Positions 25,421 through 34,312 of a DNA stretch of 64,000 bases are shown here, piece by piece. The notes beneath the pieces were generated by a model, which had not been told where the DNA came from, searched no databases, and saw only the letters and a list, made by a program, of their open reading frames with translations. The DNA is from Todiramphus chloris collaris (lineage: Eukaryota > Chordata > Aves > Coraciiformes > Alcedinidae): the NCBI GenBank assembly GCA_025345505.1, contig JANVCC010009742.1:1195220-1259219 (forward strand), read 5' to 3'. The position numbers and the translations under genes were made by a program. How positions within the stretch are numbered: the first letter of the stretch is position 1; each line of letters starts with the position of its first letter.

Positions 25421-25605
25421 GGGCGCCAAGCGCCGTTCAATACGGCGGCCACGGATTATTTATTTCATTCAAACCCTTGCATTGACCCCTGCCGCTCCCC
25501 AATTCAGGCAGAATTGCAGCACCGGGCCCCTCTGGCGAGAGTTACCGGCTCTCTCGTGATGTCGGAGCTGTAATCTGGAACCGATGCCGGCGGATCATTT
25601 TTCAC
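25421..25605 (+). promoter_or_regulatory. Leader of the terC gene, folded
   Basis: 185 bp with several hairpins, the clearest being CGAGAG-TTACCGG-CTCTCG (about 25538-25556). TerC-family genes are often controlled by manganese-sensing yybP-ykoY riboswitches, but I cannot find that motif's conserved core here, so this is only noted as a structured leader. Confidence 0.25.
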
Positions 25606-26646
25606 ATGGAGCTTCTGTTTGTTGATGCCATGGGCAAGCCCCTATGGATGTGGCTTGGCTTTTTTGCCCTTGTTCTTGTGCTTCTCGTCCTCGACCTGGG
25701 CGTTCTCAACCGAAAAAATCACGATATAGGCATGCGCCAGAGCCTTTTGCTCTCGGCGTTCTACATCAGTCTCGGCGTCGCCTTCGGCGGCTTCATCTGG
25801 TGGGAGCTGGGCAGCGAGTCCGGCATGCAGTACCTCACCGGCTTCGTCGTCGAGAAAAGCCTGGCGATGGACAATATTTTCGTCATCGCCATGATTTTCG
25901 GCTATTTTGCCATTCCCAAGCAATATCAGCACCGGGTGCTCGTCTACGGCATTCTCGGTGTCGTCATTCTTCGCGGCATCATGATCGCGGCGGGTGCGGC
26001 CATTGTCGAACAATATGAGTGGGTCCTCTATCTCTTTGCCGCGTTCCTGATCATCACCGGCATCCGCATGCTCATGGCCGGCGACGACGAGTTCGACGTC
26101 TCGGCCAATCCGGTCTTCAAGTTCATGCGCAAGCGTTTCCGCGTCACCGAAGAGCTGCACGGGCAGAAATTCATGATCCGGCGCACCGACCCGCATACGG
26201 GCAAGTCGAAGACATGGATTACCCCGCTGCTTCTGGCACTCGTCATGGTGGAACTGGCGGATGTGATCTTCGCGGTGGATTCCATCCCGGCCATTTTTGC
26301 CATCACCACCGATCCCTATATCGTCTTCACCTCGAACATCTTCGCGATCCTTGGCCTGCGTGCGCTGTATTTCGCCCTCGCAAGCCTTATCCATCGCTTC
26401 GTCTATCTGAAATACGCACTGTCTCTCGTACTGGTGTTCATCGGCGGAAAGATTTTCGTGGCTGACGCTTTGGGGCTGGCAAAGATACCGCCGATGTGGT
26501 CACTCTCGATCACGCTCGGCATCCTTGCCGCCGGCATTTTCAGTTCGCTCTGGAAGACACGCAACGACGCGCCGGAACCCGAATTAACGATAGATGCAAA
26601 ACCTGCCTCGACACCCTCTATCGCCGAGACAACGACGAAAGCATAA
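25606..26646 (+). CDS. TerC-family membrane protein
   Basis: 346 residues with about nine membrane helices. SLAMDNIFVIAMIFGYF and LALVMVELADVIFAVDSIPAIFAIT are the two acidic repeat signatures of TerC (Asp/Glu in the membrane, metal-binding). E. coli Alx, of this family, exports manganese, and others support metallation of secreted enzymes. The last 30 residues are a polar tail. The exoD gene follows after 21 bp. Confidence 0.93.
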   Translation: MELLFVDAMGKPLWMWLGFFALVLVLLVLDLGVLNRKNHDIGMRQSLLLSAFYISLGVAFGGFIWWELGSESGMQYLTGFVVEKSLAMDNIFVIAMIFGYFAIPKQYQHRVLVYGILGVVILRGIMIAAGAAIVEQYEWVLYLFAAFLIITGIRMLMAGDDEFDVSANPVFKFMRKRFRVTEELHGQKFMIRRTDPHTGKSKTWITPLLLALVMVELADVIFAVDSIPAIFAITTDPYIVFTSNIFAILGLRALYFALASLIHRFVYLKYALSLVLVFIGGKIFVADALGLAKIPPMWSLSITLGILAAGIFSSLWKTRNDAPEPELTIDAKPASTPSIAETTTKA

Positions 26647-26667
26647 TTGCATCGATGGAGAAGACGA

Positions 26668-27306
26668 ATGAACGCTGACGGAAAACCGTATCATTGGGAC
26701 CCCTTGGGTGACCCTGCGGAACGGCGTCTGTCCAGCATTCTGGTCAAGATCGGTGAAACAGACGCGGACAGGGTTTCGTTTGACGACATCCTGTCCGCGC
26801 TTTCCGAACGCAGCTTCGGCGCGCTGCTGATCCTCTTTGCAGCACTCAATCTGGTGCCGCTGCCGCCGGGGTCTTCGACGATCTTCGGCATTCCCCTGAT
26901 CCTTCTTTCGCTGCAGATGCTGATCGGCCTGGAAAATCCGTGGTTTCCGGCCTTCCTGCGGAAGAAATCCCTGCGCACTGAAACCTATCGCCGTTTTGTC
27001 GGCAAGCTTGAACCGCTGCTCATCCGTTTCGAACGGCTGGCCCGCCCGCGCTACTGGCTGCTGCCGCAGGTCGTCATGGAGCGGATCGTCAGCCTTGCAG
27101 CGCTGGTCATGGCGCTCATCGTTGTGCTGCCTGTTCCGCTCATCAATCAGTTGCCGGCGCTCAGCATCATCCTGCTCAGCATCGGCCTCGGCGAACAGGA
27201 TGGCGCATGGCTTGGCACCGGCTTTCTGGTGGCCGCGCTCGCCATCGGCTTTGCCATCGGCCTGGCCGCCTCCGTCGGTCTGGCCGCCCTCCACATCTTC
27301 GGTTGA
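26668..27306 (+). CDS. exoD: Exopolysaccharide synthesis protein ExoD
   Basis: 212 residues; the start at 26668 has GGAGAAG seven bases upstream, whereas the frame's earlier ATG does not. ExoD family: [51 protein letters not shown] is the conserved first half, with four to five membrane helices in total. Mutants in rhizobia show altered exopolysaccharide and alkaline sensitivity. The biochemical role is unknown. The UPF0178 gene starts 2 bp after its stop. Confidence 0.9.
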   Translation: MNADGKPYHWDPLGDPAERRLSSILVKIGETDADRVSFDDILSALSERSFGALLILFAALNLVPLPPGSSTIFGIPLILLSLQMLIGLENPWFPAFLRKKSLRTETYRRFVGKLEPLLIRFERLARPRYWLLPQVVMERIVSLAALVMALIVVLPVPLINQLPALSIILLSIGLGEQDGAWLGTGFLVAALAIGFAIGLAASVGLAALHIFG

Positions 27307-27308
27307 GC

Positions 27309-27785
27309 ATGAACGAGCAGAAAACCATCGCCATCTATGTCGACGCCGACGCCTGTCCGGTGAAAGCCGAGATTTACCGCGTTGCCGAGCGCTATGGCGT
27401 CAAGGTCTACGTTGTTTCCAATTCCTTCATGACCATTCCGCGCGATCCGATGATCGAACGCGTCATCGTCAGCGACGGTTTCGATGCGGCCGATGACTGG
27501 ATCGCCGAACGGGTATCGCGCGGCGATGTGGTGGTGACAGCCGACATTCCGCTGGCCAGCCGCTGCGTGAAGGCAGGGGCCGACGCCATCTCGCCGACCG
27601 GCCGCGCGTTCACCGAGGCCTCCATCGGCAACACGCTGGCCACGCGCAACCTGATGGACGAACTGCGCTCGGCCGGCCAGATCACCGGAGGTCCGCGGCC
27701 ATTTTCGCCCAAGGACCGCTCGAGCTTTCTCTCCGCGCTGGATCTGGCCATCGTCCGCCTGAAACGGGCCGGATTTGCTGTCTGA
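27309..27785 (+). CDS. UPF0178 (YaiI/YqxD) protein
   Basis: 158 residues. [22 protein letters not shown] is the family N-terminus, DIPLASRC and [26 protein letters not shown] the conserved acidic and phosphate-loop-like motifs. It has a PIN-like fold; a nuclease role is presumed but unproven. It is translationally close to exoD. The C-terminus has the usual [14 protein letters not shown]. Confidence 0.92.
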   Translation: MNEQKTIAIYVDADACPVKAEIYRVAERYGVKVYVVSNSFMTIPRDPMIERVIVSDGFDAADDWIAERVSRGDVVVTADIPLASRCVKAGADAISPTGRAFTEASIGNTLATRNLMDELRSAGQITGGPRPFSPKDRSSFLSALDLAIVRLKRAGFAV

Positions 27786-27995
27786 CATTGCTTGGGCACG
27801 GGCAAGACGCGTGGTTGCCCGGCCTACCCACAACGAATTTGCACGGCTCCCCTGCATTGGCTCCCCATGCCCTGCCATTGACGAAATGAGCGATAACCTC
27901 TACGAGAGCGCAACAAAGCTATATGCGTGCCGCTCGTGCCCCAACATATGCCGAGCCGAAAACACCAGCCCAAACACGTACTTGAAAGTTCATTA

Positions 27996-29945
27996 ATGAC
28001 TATTTTCGATTCTATCGCCCCGGCGCTGTCCGGTGCATTGGCAGCCCGTGGTTACGAGACCCTGACGCCGGTGCAGACAGCTGTGCTTGCTCCGGAAGCG
28101 GACGGTGCGGATCTTCTCGTCTCCGCCCAGACCGGCTCCGGCAAGACAGTTGCCTTCGGCATTGCCATCGCACCGACCCTGCTTGAAGGCGAAGACCGCT
28201 TCACCTCGATCGGCGCACCCTATGCGCTGGTGATTGCCCCGACCCGCGAGCTCGCCCTGCAGGTGCGCCGCGAGCTGGAATGGCTCTATGAGAAGACCGG
28301 CGCCCGCATCGCTTCCTGCGTCGGCGGCATGGACATGACCAAGGAACGCCGCGCATTGCAGGGCGGCGCCCATATCGTTGTCGGCACGCCCGGCCGTCTG
28401 CGCGACCACATCACCCGCGGCTCGCTCGACATGACCGAACTGCGCGCCGTGGTGCTTGACGAAGCCGATGAAATGCTTGACCTCGGTTTCCGCGAAGACC
28501 TCGAATTCATCCTCGGCGAAGCGCCGAAGGACCGCCGCACGCTGATGTTCTCGGCCACGGTGCCGAAACCGATTGCCCAGCTGGCAAAACAGTTCCAGAA
28601 CGATGCGGTGCGCATCACCGCGACCAGCGAAAAGTCCCAGCACAGCGATATCGAATATCACATCATGCCGGTGGCGCCGCGTGAGCGCGAAAATGCGATC
28701 ATCAATGCGCTGCTGTTTTACGATGCCCAGAACACCATCGTCTTCGGTGCGACCCGCGAAGCGGTCAAGCATCTGACCAGCCGCCTGTCCAATCGCGGCT
28801 TTTCCGTTGTTTCGCTCTCCGGCGAGCTCAGCCAGGCCGAGCGCACCAATGCGCTGCAGGCCATGCGCGACGGCCGTGCCCGCGTTTGCGTGGCCACCGA
28901 CGTGGCTGCACGCGGCATCGACCTGCCTAATCTCGATCTCGTCATCCATGCTGACCTGCCGACCAACCCGGACACGCTGCTGCACCGCAGTGGCCGTACC
29001 GGCCGTGCAGGCCGCAAGGGCATCTGCGTGCTGATCGTGCCGGCTTCGCGCCGCCGTTCGGCCGAGCGGCTGCTGCAGATGGCAAAGCTCAGCACCACGA
29101 TGGTGCCGCCGCCGGATGCCGCTGCCATCAACAAGCGCAATCATGACCGCATCCTCAACGATCCGTCACTGACCGAAGTCATGACCGACGAGGAAGGCGA
29201 ATATGTCCGCGAGCTTCTCGGCCTGCATTCCGCCGAGCAGATTGCCGCTGCCTATCTGCGCCAGCAGATGGCCGCGCGTCCTGCACCCGAAGAACTGTCG
29301 AACACGCCAGCCCACGTTCTCGAGCCGATCCGCAAGGGCAGCTATGATGACCGGCCCGGCCGTGGCGACCGGGGTGACCGCGCCGAGCGCGCGCCGCGTT
29401 CGGACCGTTTCGAACAGTTCGAGAGCGGCGCCTGGTTCTCGCTCAGCGTCGGCCGCAAGCAGCGCGCCGAGCCGCGCTGGCTGCTGCCGCTGATCTGCAA
29501 GGCCGGCGACATCACCAAGACCGACGTCGGTTCGATCAAGATTCTCGAGACCGAAACCCGCTTCGAAATCACTGCAAGCAAGGCCGACGCGTTTCTGGCC
29601 CGCATCAAGCAGTACGGCACCGGCGAAAAAGGCGTGAACATCACCCGCAGCGAGGCCGCAGGCTTCTCCTCCCCGCGCAGCGATTTCAAGCCGAAGAAGA
29701 GCTTTGGCGAAAAGCGCGAGTGGGACGACCGTAAGCCGCCCCGCGCCCGCGACGACCGCCCGCGTGACGACAAGTCGAAAGCCGACTGGGCAGCCAAGCC
29801 CGCCAAGGCCAAGCCGGAAGGCTGGACCGCGGAAAAACCCGAAAAGGTGAAGAAGCCCAAGGAGCGCAAGCCCGGCGATCCCTCCGGCTTCGACAAGTAC
29901 AAGGCCAAGAAGGCCCGCAAGGCGGCAGCCGGTCAGCCGGAATAA
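27996..29945 (+). CDS. DEAD-box RNA helicase with DbpA-type RNA-binding domain
   Basis: 649 residues from the ATG at 27996; the frame extends upstream without a ribosome-binding site. Helicase motifs in order: Q-motif YETLTPVQ (20-27), AQTGSGKT (44-51), PTRELA, GTPGRL, VLDEADEML, SATVPK, then HRSGRTGRAGRKG in the second RecA domain. After about residue 470 comes a DbpA-like RNA-binding domain and a long basic Lys/Arg/Pro tail. It probably acts in ribosome assembly or RNA remodelling. A terminator follows. Confidence 0.93.
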   Translation: MTIFDSIAPALSGALAARGYETLTPVQTAVLAPEADGADLLVSAQTGSGKTVAFGIAIAPTLLEGEDRFTSIGAPYALVIAPTRELALQVRRELEWLYEKTGARIASCVGGMDMTKERRALQGGAHIVVGTPGRLRDHITRGSLDMTELRAVVLDEADEMLDLGFREDLEFILGEAPKDRRTLMFSATVPKPIAQLAKQFQNDAVRITATSEKSQHSDIEYHIMPVAPRERENAIINALLFYDAQNTIVFGATREAVKHLTSRLSNRGFSVVSLSGELSQAERTNALQAMRDGRARVCVATDVAARGIDLPNLDLVIHADLPTNPDTLLHRSGRTGRAGRKGICVLIVPASRRRSAERLLQMAKLSTTMVPPPDAAAINKRNHDRILNDPSLTEVMTDEEGEYVRELLGLHSAEQIAAAYLRQQMAARPAPEELSNTPAHVLEPIRKGSYDDRPGRGDRGDRAERAPRSDRFEQFESGAWFSLSVGRKQRAEPRWLLPLICKAGDITKTDVGSIKILETETRFEITASKADAFLARIKQYGTGEKGVNITRSEAAGFSSPRSDFKPKKSFGEKREWDDRKPPRARDDRPRDDKSKADWAAKPAKAKPEGWTAEKPEKVKKPKERKPGDPSGFDKYKAKKARKAAAGQPE

Positions 29946-29972
29946 TCAGATCTTCGGATTGAATGAACAATG

Positions 29973-30007
29973 AACCCGCCGCGGATGAAAATCCCGGCGG
30001 GTTTTTT
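29973..30007 (+). terminator. Rho-independent terminator after the helicase gene
   Basis: AACCCGCCG / CGGCGGGTT, 9-bp stem with a 13-base loop, followed by T6 in total (30002-30007). Confidence 0.85.
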
Positions 30008-30020
30008 GCACATGCATGGC

Positions 30021-30157
30021 GCGTGGTTCGACAAGCTCACCATGAGGGAGAGGGGCTGGCTGCAAAGCTAATCGGAACATGCAGTTTGCGGCAATCTAGC
30101 AGAAATTGGCTCCCTGCAATCCTCCATCGCCCTCATGGTGAGCTTGTCGAACCACGC
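30021..30157. repeat. MITE-like inverted-repeat element, copy 1
   Basis: 137 bp with perfect 28-bp terminal inverted repeats (30021-30048 and 30130-30157; arm core GTGGTTCGACAAGCTCACCA). It has no coding capacity. The interior matches the 41463-41587 copy in inverted orientation (shared GCTGCA, GCTAATC and CCTGCAA blocks), so the whole unit is a dispersed element. Confidence 0.85.
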
Positions 30158-30280
30158 AAAAATGGCTCTGCTATCCACCTATTCAAAAGAATCTTGCCGA
30201 CTTATCCAACACACCAAAACATCCCTTATCCTACCACTCGTCCTTTCCGGCGGGAATGCTTCCGGAAACTTTCGAAAGTC

Positions 30281-30450
30281 GGGAAAGGACCTGCGTTTCG
30301 GCCTGTGGGAGACCCCCAGGCCGGGAAGGTTCAGTCCAATGATGCGATGTTGGACGAAACCGGGTGCCGGGGCGGGTGGTCCAAGGGATCGCAACAACCG
30401 CAACACCAACCAAAGACTTCAGCGCTCCCGATGGACCGCCCGTCTTTCCC
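30281..30450 (+). ncRNA. Candidate structured non-coding RNA, family unassigned
   Basis: A 170-nt segment closed by GGGAAAGGAC (30281-30290) with GTCTTTCCC (30442-30450). Inside are GTTTCG (30295-30300) with CGAAAC (30355-30360) enclosing hairpins GCCTG/CAGGC (30301-30321) and GTCCAA/TTGGAC (30334-30355). A second arm pairs GGGCGG and GTCCA (30370-30383) with TGGACCGCCC (30432-30441), capped by GGGA-CGC / GCG-TCCC (30385-30429). No coding frame is credible on either strand. I cannot match it to tmRNA, RNase P, SRP or 6S RNA. The strand is uncertain because all pairs are Watson-Crick. Confidence 0.45.
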
Positions 30451-30510
30451 ACCTTCTCAACAGCCAGACGCGACAGCGGGCGTGGCAACGGCCCGCCGCA
30501 TTGCAAGCAA

Positions 30511-31191
30511 TCACTGCGCCGCGATGGCGGCATCGATCAGACGCACGGCGTCATCGCTTTCCCACGGCGCCGGACCGTTCATGGCGGCAATCTGGCAGCC
30601 CTCCTTGTCGACGATCATCGTCACCGGCAGGCCGAACGCCAGGTTCTTGCGCTTGAGCTCATTGAACACACCCATGGTCGGATCGCGGTAGAGCGCCAGT
30701 GATTTCACGCCGATATCCGCCAGGAAACCTTTCGGCTTCTGGTCGTCGCCCGTATCGATATTGATCGTCACGACCTGAAAATTGTCGCCGCCCTTCTTGG
30801 TCTGCAGCGCATCGAGCGCTGGCATCTCTTCGCGGCAGGGCGCGCACCAGGTGGCCCAGAGATTGACAAGGACGGTCTTGCCCTTGAAATCCGCCAGCCG
30901 CATCGGCTTGCCGTCGGGTCCGGTGAAGGACAGTGCGGACATGGATTGCGGCTTCTCAGCCCCGCGCATGGCCGCAACGGCGCCCGTGGCGGCGGCATCG
31001 ATCTTCCTCGCCGTGTCGGTCTTGGCAGTGCATTGATCGGTCGTGTTTGTTCCGGCAACAATATTGCCAGAAGGCCGCTCCATCACGTATACCCCAACCG
31101 CACCGGCGACTATGCCTGCGAGCGCGGCAAGAACAATAATTTTCCTGCTGCCGCCTGAAGTGGTTTTCTGTGTTTCGTTGCCGTTGTCCAT
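30511..31191 (-). CDS. tlpA: TlpA-family thiol:disulfide protein
   Basis: 226 residues. One N-terminal membrane anchor (about 18-36), then a periplasmic thioredoxin-like domain with the active site WATWCAPC (Cys116, Cys119), and a cis-Pro in [10 protein letters not shown] reductant for periplasmic proteins, classically in cytochrome oxidase copper-centre assembly. It is divergent from argH with 46 bp between starts, the arrangement common in rhizobia. Confidence 0.9.
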   Translation of the reverse strand: MDNGNETQKTTSGGSRKIIVLAALAGIVAGAVGVYVMERPSGNIVAGTNTTDQCTAKTDTARKIDAAATGAVAAMRGAEKPQSMSALSFTGPDGKPMRLADFKGKTVLVNLWATWCAPCREEMPALDALQTKKGGDNFQVVTINIDTGDDQKPKGFLADIGVKSLALYRDPTMGVFNELKRKNLAFGLPVTMIVDKEGCQIAAMNGPAPWESDDAVRLIDAAIAAQ

Positions 31192-31237
31192 ATCTTACAC
31201 TTTCCGTCTATCCACCCCGGTTTACCCAAGGCTTACA

Positions 31238-32638
31238 ATGTCCGACAAGAAAAACAGCAACGAAATGTGGGGAGGCCGTTTCGCCTCAGGTCCGGCCGCC
31301 ATCATGGAAGAAATCAACGCTTCCATCGGGTTTGACCAGAAACTCTATGCCCAGGACATTCGCGGTTCACTTGCCCATGCTGCCATGCTTGCGAAAACCG
31401 GCATAATCGCGGCGGACGACCACGACAAGATCGCAAAGGGCCTGAACACGATATTGTCAGAGATCGAGAGCGGAAAGTTCGTTTTCTCACGCAAACTTGA
31501 AGACATTCACATGAATGTCGAGTCCCGCCTTGCTGAGCTGATCGGCGCGCCGGCAGGCCGCCTGCACACGGCGCGGTCGCGCAACGATCAGGTTGCCGTC
31601 GATTTCCGCCTGTGGGTCAAGGAGGAATTCCAGCGCACGGCAACCGCACTGAAAAAGCTGATCGAGGCTTTCCTGAAGCGCGCCGAGGAACATGCGGCAA
31701 CCCTCATGCCCGGCTTTACCCATCTGCAGACCGCGCAGCCCGTCACCTTCGGCCATCACTGCATGGCCTATGTGGAAATGTTTGGCCGCGATCTCAGCAG
31801 GGTAAAGGACGCGATCGAGCGCATGGATGAATCGCCGCTCGGCGCCGCCGCGCTGGCGGGAACCGGCTTTCCCATCGACCGGCACATGACGGCGAAGGAA
31901 CTCGGCTTCCGCGAACCCACCCGCAACTCGCTCGACAGTGTCTCTGACCGCGACTACGCCCTGGAATTCCTGTCGATGGCCGCCATTGCCGCCACGCATC
32001 TCTCCCGGCTGGCCGAGGAAATCGTCATCTGGTCGACGCCGCAGTTCGGCTTTGTGCGCCTGTCCGATTCCTTCTCCACCGGCTCGTCGATCATGCCGCA
32101 GAAGAAGAACCCCGATGCCGCCGAGCTGGTGCGCGCCAAGACCGGCCGCATCACCGGCTCGCTCGTCGGCCTGCTGACCGTCATGAAGGGCCTGCCGCTG
32201 ACCTATTCCAAGGACATGCAGGAAGACAAGGAAGCCGTGTTCGATGCGGCCGAAACCCTTGAGCTCGCCCTGGCCGCCATGACCGGCATGGTCGGCGACA
32301 TGACGATCAACACCGCGGCCATGAAAAAGGCCGCCGGTTCCGGCTATTCCACCGCCACCGACCTGGCGGATTGGCTGGTGCGCGAGCTTGGCCTGCCCTT
32401 CCGCGAGGCGCACCATGTCACCGGTCGCGCCGTCGCGCTGGCGGAAGAGAAGAAGAGCGAACTGGGCAAGCTGACGCTGGATGACCTCAAGGGCATTCAC
32501 CCCGGCATCACCGAGGCCGTCTTCGGCTACCTCACCGTGGACAAATCCGTGCGCAGCCGCAAATCCTATGGCGGCACGGCGCCGGAGCAGGTGCGCAAGC
32601 AGATCAGGTTCTGGCAAAAACGCATCACGAAATCGTAA
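31238..32638 (+). CDS. argH: Argininosuccinate lyase
   Basis: 466 residues from the ATG at 31238, matching the usual MWGGRF start within the first 15 residues. Last step of arginine synthesis: argininosuccinate to arginine and fumarate. The fumarase/aspartase signature [20 protein letters not shown] with the catalytic Ser is present, as are [11 protein letters not shown] and [14 protein letters not shown]. It is followed by lptM and lysA on the same strand. Confidence 0.97.
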   Translation: MSDKKNSNEMWGGRFASGPAAIMEEINASIGFDQKLYAQDIRGSLAHAAMLAKTGIIAADDHDKIAKGLNTILSEIESGKFVFSRKLEDIHMNVESRLAELIGAPAGRLHTARSRNDQVAVDFRLWVKEEFQRTATALKKLIEAFLKRAEEHAATLMPGFTHLQTAQPVTFGHHCMAYVEMFGRDLSRVKDAIERMDESPLGAAALAGTGFPIDRHMTAKELGFREPTRNSLDSVSDRDYALEFLSMAAIAATHLSRLAEEIVIWSTPQFGFVRLSDSFSTGSSIMPQKKNPDAAELVRAKTGRITGSLVGLLTVMKGLPLTYSKDMQEDKEAVFDAAETLELALAAMTGMVGDMTINTAAMKKAAGSGYSTATDLADWLVRELGLPFREAHHVTGRAVALAEEKKSELGKLTLDDLKGIHPGITEAVFGYLTVDKSVRSRKSYGGTAPEQVRKQIRFWQKRITKS

Positions 32639-32717
32639 GTCCGACGATGGGGGATGCAAAGCGTTCCTCCATGCGTTAGACAGGACAACATACTTTCGGA
32701 CGACAGGATCTAAATCG

Positions 32718-32906
32718 ATGACAAGCCGTTCTTACCTCACGACAATTCTGATGGCGGTTGCAATCGTCAGCGCGGTGTCGGCCTGCGGCCGCAAGGGCCC
32801 GCTCGAGTTGCCGCCGGCATCGGTGACCGCACCGGCACCGGGCGAGCCGAAACCGGCCAGACCGCCCGTTCAAGACAAGCGCTTTTTCCTCGACTCCATC
32901 ATCTAG
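32718..32906 (+). CDS. lptM: LptM-type small lipoprotein (LPS translocon maturation)
   Basis: 62 residues. Signal peptide with lipobox VSAC at about 20-23, then CGRKGPLELPP, the hallmark of the YifL/LptM family. In E. coli LptM binds LptD and helps its disulfide maturation for LPS export. It lies directly upstream of lysA (11 bp), the conserved alphaproteobacterial arrangement. The rest is Pro-rich and short. Confidence 0.88.
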   Translation: MTSRSYLTTILMAVAIVSAVSACGRKGPLELPPASVTAPAPGEPKPARPPVQDKRFFLDSII

Positions 32907-32917
32907 GCAGATTTTTC

Positions 32918-34183
32918 GTGAATCATTTCGATTACAAGGACGGCGTTCTCCATGCCGAGGACGTCAGCATTCCCGATATCGCCAGGGCGGTCGGCACCCC
33001 CTTCTACTGCTATTCGACGGCCACCATCGAACGGCACTACAAGGTCTTTGCTGCGGCCTTTGCCGAAATGGATGCGCTGGTCTGCTACGCCTTGAAAGCC
33101 AATTCCAATCAGGCCGTCCTGAGGACCCTGGCGCGTCTTGGCTCCGGTGCCGACGTGGTATCGGAAGGCGAGATGCGCCGTGCCCTGGCCGCGGGAATTC
33201 CCGCAAGCAAGATCGTCTTTTCCGGCGTGGGCAAGAAGCCGGGCGAAATGGACTTTGCCCTGGCAGCGGGCATTCATTGCTTCAACGTCGAATCCGAGCC
33301 GGAGCTGGAACTCCTGTCCAGCCGCGCCGTGGCGGCGGGCAAGATTGCGCCGGTGTCCCTGCGCATCAATCCCGATGTCGATGCCAAGACCCACAAGAAG
33401 ATTTCCACGGGCAAGTCCGAGAACAAGTTCGGCATTCCGCTGGCCAAGGCACGGTCCGTCTACGCCCACGCGGCGCGGCTGCCCGGCCTGAAGGTGTCCG
33501 GCATCGACATGCATATCGGCAGCCAGATCACCGATCTGGAGCCGTTTGACGATGCCTTCGCCCTGCTTGCCCAGCTCGTCGGCGACCTCAAGGCTGACGG
33601 CCACGATATCAAGCATGTCGATCTCGGCGGCCGCCTCGGCATTCCCAAAAACTTCGACAACAATCCGCCGCCCCTGCCCGACGCCTATGCGGCGATCGTT
33701 TCCCGGCATATCAAGCCGCTCGGGCTCAAGACCATTTTCGAGCCGGGCCGCCTGATCGTCGGCAATGCCGGAATCCTGGTCAGCGAAGTGATCTTCGTCA
33801 AGGAAGGCGACGCGCGCAATTTCATCATCGTCGACGCGGCGATGAATGACCTCATCCGCCCGACGCTCTATGACGCGTTCCATACGATCCGTCCGGTCAA
33901 GGAGCCATCAGCGTCGCATCCGCGCATTCGCGGCGATGTCGTCGGCCCGGTCTGCGAAACCGGCGACTATCTCGGTCTTGACCGCGACCTGCCGCGTCCA
34001 GCCCCCGGCGACCTGATCGCCATCGGCACGGCCGGTGCCTATGGCGCGGTTCAGTCGGGAACCTACAACACCCGCCTGCTGGTGCCGGAAGTGCTTGTCA
34101 GCGGCGACCGCTTTCACGTGGTGCGCCCGCGGACGACCTATGAGGAACTCATCGGTCTCGATTCCATACCGGACTGGCTCTGA
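32918..34183 (+). CDS. lysA: Diaminopimelate decarboxylase
   Basis: 421 residues, GTG start. PLP enzyme making lysine from meso-diaminopimelate. PLP-binding Lys60 is in CYALKANSNQAVL; DMHIGSQI and FEPGRLIVG are present, as is GPVCETGD with the active-site Cys. One oddity: the glycine-rich PLP-phosphate loop, normally GGGLGIPY, reads GGRLGIPK here. Length is normal and the frame intact, so it is probably active. The TIGR02302 gene follows after about 130 bp. Confidence 0.96.
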   Translation: MNHFDYKDGVLHAEDVSIPDIARAVGTPFYCYSTATIERHYKVFAAAFAEMDALVCYALKANSNQAVLRTLARLGSGADVVSEGEMRRALAAGIPASKIVFSGVGKKPGEMDFALAAGIHCFNVESEPELELLSSRAVAAGKIAPVSLRINPDVDAKTHKKISTGKSENKFGIPLAKARSVYAHAARLPGLKVSGIDMHIGSQITDLEPFDDAFALLAQLVGDLKADGHDIKHVDLGGRLGIPKNFDNNPPPLPDAYAAIVSRHIKPLGLKTIFEPGRLIVGNAGILVSEVIFVKEGDARNFIIVDAAMNDLIRPTLYDAFHTIRPVKEPSASHPRIRGDVVGPVCETGDYLGLDRDLPRPAPGDLIAIGTAGAYGAVQSGTYNTRLLVPEVLVSGDRFHVVRPRTTYEELIGLDSIPDWL

Positions 34184-34312
34184 AACCAGCCGGCACACAG
34201 AACGGTGAACGGCTTTTTGCGCCAAGGCCTCGCCTTTGCCACGATGAGTGGTATTCTTGACCAGCGTCAATGCGGTCATGATGGAATCGCAGGGTGACGA
34301 GATGGAGCAGGG

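Noticed and set aside
25421..25605. yybP-ykoY manganese riboswitch before terC
   Set aside because: The leader folds, but the conserved core of the motif could not be found by eye.
30160..30510. tmRNA, RNase P, SRP or 6S RNA in the helicase-tlpA gap
   Set aside because: Signature sequences of these RNAs are absent, so the structured segment is left unassigned.
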